DNA from: an uncultured Porphyromonadaceae bacterium
Lineage (GTDB): Bacteria; Bacteroidota; Bacteroidia; Bacteroidales; Muribaculaceae
Assembly: GCA_947176615.1 (NCBI GenBank)
Contig: CAMWRO010000087.1
Location: 1 to 9,412 of the forward strand
Reading direction: 5' to 3'
Length of the DNA: 9,412 nt
In this document: piece after piece, positions 7,600-9,412 of the stretch
Position numbering within the stretch: position 1 is the first letter of the stretch
Layout: each line of letters starts with the position of its first letter
Notes under the pieces: model-generated
Databases searched by the model: none
What the model was told of the DNA's origin: nothing
What the model saw: the letters and a program-made list of their open reading frames with translations, nothing else
Made by a program: the position numbers and the translations under genes

Positions 7600-7651
7600 A
7601 CATTTTACCATATCAAGAGAATCAGAACAAAACCAATCAATAAACCAAGCA

Positions 7652-9412
7652 ATGAGAAAAGCGATATTAATGATAATGCTGCTGTGTTTCACGGCTGTCG
7701 CATGGGCGCAGAATGACCGGCAGATAGTCACAGTGTCGGGTACGGTCTATGACGAGACCGACTCGACAGTGCCGGGCGCGAGCGTCTTTATAAAGGACCG
7801 TCCGGGCACAGGTACCGTCACCGACATTGACGGAAATTTCAAACTCAATCTGGGCAAAAACGACGTGCTCGTTGTCTCCTATCTCGGCTACAAGCCGTTT
7901 GAAAAGATGATTACCGGCAACGAAAGCGGCCTTGAAGTGCATCTTGAAATCGACGCCAACGTCCTCGACGAGGCGGTCGTTGTGGGTCTCGGAACACAGC
8001 GCAAAATCAGCGTCGTCGGTGCTGTGACCAGCGTGGATGTCAAGGACCTCAAGACTCCCGGCACCAATATCCAGAACATGCTCGGCGGACGTGTCCCCGG
8101 CATCATAACCATGCAGTCGAGCGGCGAGCCGGGTAAAAACATCTCCGAGTTCTGGATTCGCGGTATCGGCACTTTCGGTGCCAACAGCAGCGCGCTCGTC
8201 CTCATCGACGGTCTTGAAGGAAACCTCAGCGAGGTCGACCCCGCCGACATCGAGTCATTCTCGGTGCTGAAAGACGCATCGGCGACTGCCGTCTACGGTG
8301 TGCGCGGTGCCAACGGTGTTGTCCTCATCACAACCAAGCGCGGTAACGCCGACCGTCTCGAAGTGACAGGACGTGTCAACTTCGGCATCTCCCACCTGAC
8401 CAATATGCCCGAATATGTCGGTTCCTACGAGTATGCACAGCTTGCCAACGAGGCACGCGTCGTGCGCGGAAACTACCCGCTCTACTCCGACACCGAGCTT
8501 GACATCATCAAGTACCAGCTCGACCCCGACCTGTTCCCCGACGTGAACTGGCAGAAAGAGCTGCTCCACAAGAACTCCTTCACTCAGACCTACTTTGTCA
8601 ACGCCCGCGGCGGCGGCAGCCTTGCCCGCTACTACCTCTCGCTCGGCTACAGCAACGAATCCTCGGCCTACCGTCAGGACAAAAACTCGAAATATTCAGC
8701 CGGCGTGGGTTATCAGACGATGAACTACCGCGTCAACGTCGACATCAACCTCACCCCGACCACAAAACTCTACTTCGGGTCTGACGGCTTCCTGTCAATC
8801 AAGAAAGAGCCGGGCAACAAGAGCACCGACGACCTGTGGAAGACAACCCGCAACCTGACACCCATCACCATCCCGACCGTCTACTCGACCGGTCACCTTC
8901 CCGCCTACGGTGCCGATAATGAATATTCTCCCTACGTCATGCTGAACCAGACCGGTATGACCGACATCCGCCACTATCGCGGCAAGGCGACTCTCGAACT
9001 CACCCAAGACCTCTCGATGGTGACCGAGGGATTGAAACTGCGCGTTCAGGGTGCGTTTGACAACGAGACAAACCTCAACGAGAAACGCTCAATCCGTCCC
9101 GACATGTATTATGCCATCACCCGCAAATATACCGGCGAGCTCGGTATCATCAAGCGCGTCGATGCCGAACCGGCCAAATATGAAAAAGGCGAGGAACAGT
9201 TTTACAAGTTCCACTTCGAGGCAACAGCAACTTGGGACCGCCTGTTCAACAATAAACACCGCGTGGGCGCGCTCCTCTACTACTACATGAGCAACCAGCA
9301 GAACAGCAACCAGAGCGGTGTCACCGACGACGCTACGCTCAAGAGCATGTATGCAATCCCCATCAAGTATCAGGGTGTGTCGGGCCGACTCTCCTACGGT
9401 TACGACGATACC
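7652..9412 (+). CDS. SusC-like TonB-dependent outer-membrane transporter, 5' part
   Basis: The frame is open from ATG 7652 to the last base of the window: 587 codons with no stop, about 55-60% of a typical SusC of roughly 1000 residues. The signal peptide (MRKAILMIMLLCFTAVAWA, cleaved before Gln20) is followed by a carboxypeptidase-regulatory-like beta domain at about 28-102 (SGTVYDE...GTVTDIDGNFKL). Next come a TonB-box-like LDEAVVVG at 105-112 and the plug domain, with the SusC hallmarks IRGIGTFG (Arg170), LIDGLEG and VLKDASATAVYGVRGANGV. The beta-barrel begins near residue 235. No STN domain precedes the beta domain, so signalling through a FecR-type anti-sigma factor by this protein is unlikely. 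With a SusD lipoprotein, expected just downstream, it would import the oligosaccharide processed by the locus enzymes. The leader is A-rich with no Shine-Dalgarno. The 3' end lies outside the window. Confidence 0.95.
   Translation, partial: MRKAILMIMLLCFTAVAWAQNDRQIVTVSGTVYDETDSTVPGASVFIKDRPGTGTVTDIDGNFKLNLGKNDVLVVSYLGYKPFEKMITGNESGLEVHLEIDANVLDEAVVVGLGTQRKISVVGAVTSVDVKDLKTPGTNIQNMLGGRVPGIITMQSSGEPGKNISEFWIRGIGTFGANSSALVLIDGLEGNLSEVDPADIESFSVLKDASATAVYGVRGANGVVLITTKRGNADRLEVTGRVNFGISHLTNMPEYVGSYEYAQLANEARVVRGNYPLYSDTELDIIKYQLDPDLFPDVNWQKELLHKNSFTQTYFVNARGGGSLARYYLSLGYSNESSAYRQDKNSKYSAGVGYQTMNYRVNVDINLTPTTKLYFGSDGFLSIKKEPGNKSTDDLWKTTRNLTPITIPTVYSTGHLPAYGADNEYSPYVMLNQTGMTDIRHYRGKATLELTQDLSMVTEGLKLRVQGAFDNETNLNEKRSIRPDMYYAITRKYTGELGIIKRVDAEPAKYEKGEEQFYKFHFEATATWDRLFNNKHRVGALLYYYMSNQQNSNQSGVTDDATLKSMYAIPIKYQGVSGRLSYGYDDT

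Noticed and set aside
1..9412. CRISPR array, tRNA, rRNA, insertion sequence or phage genes
   Set aside because: I saw no regularly spaced repeats, no tRNA-like cloverleaf, no transposase and no terminal inverted repeats. The window is almost fully occupied by PUL genes.

Overview
This window is a stretch of a Bacteroidales (Bacteroidota) chromosome carrying most of a polysaccharide utilization locus (PUL). The evidence for the lineage is a SusC-type TonB-dependent transporter, a surface lipoprotein with a Bacteroidota export signal, a TAnnTTTG promoter element, A-rich gene leaders without clear Shine-Dalgarno sites, and PUL-style glycoside hydrolases. The fairly GC-rich, GAC/GGC/CTC-rich codon use would suit a gut Muribaculaceae-like member, but that genus-level guess is inference only.

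Layout: all five genes lie on the + strand. A short leader (1-67) precedes a GH92 alpha-mannosidase (68-2311). This overlaps by one base a GH125 exo-alpha-1,6-mannosidase (2311-3756). A strong intrinsic terminator (3802-3847) closes this first unit. A Bacteroidota-type promoter (-7 element at 3955-3962) then starts a second unit: a clan GH-D (GH36/GH27-like) alpha-galactosidase-type enzyme (4025-6154), a TIG+NHL surface lipoprotein (6225-7559), and the first 587 codons of a SusC-like transporter (7652-9412), which runs off the window. The usual SusD partner is not in view and would be expected just downstream.

How the genes fit together (inference from family knowledge): the lipoprotein and SusC (with an unseen SusD) would capture and import an oligosaccharide. 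The three secreted enzymes, probably periplasmic, would trim it from its non-reducing ends: GH-D removing alpha-galactose-type caps, GH92 removing alpha-1,2/1,3-linked mannose, and GH125 removing alpha-1,6-linked mannose. A plausible target is an N-glycan or fungal alpha-mannan, possibly alpha-galactosylated. No endo-acting enzyme and no regulator is visible here.

Nothing in the window is an obviously new system. The most useful leads are the unusual +1-subsite motif in the GH92, the GH-D enzyme in an alpha-mannan context, the placement of the binding lipoprotein ahead of susC, and repeat structure just before susC.
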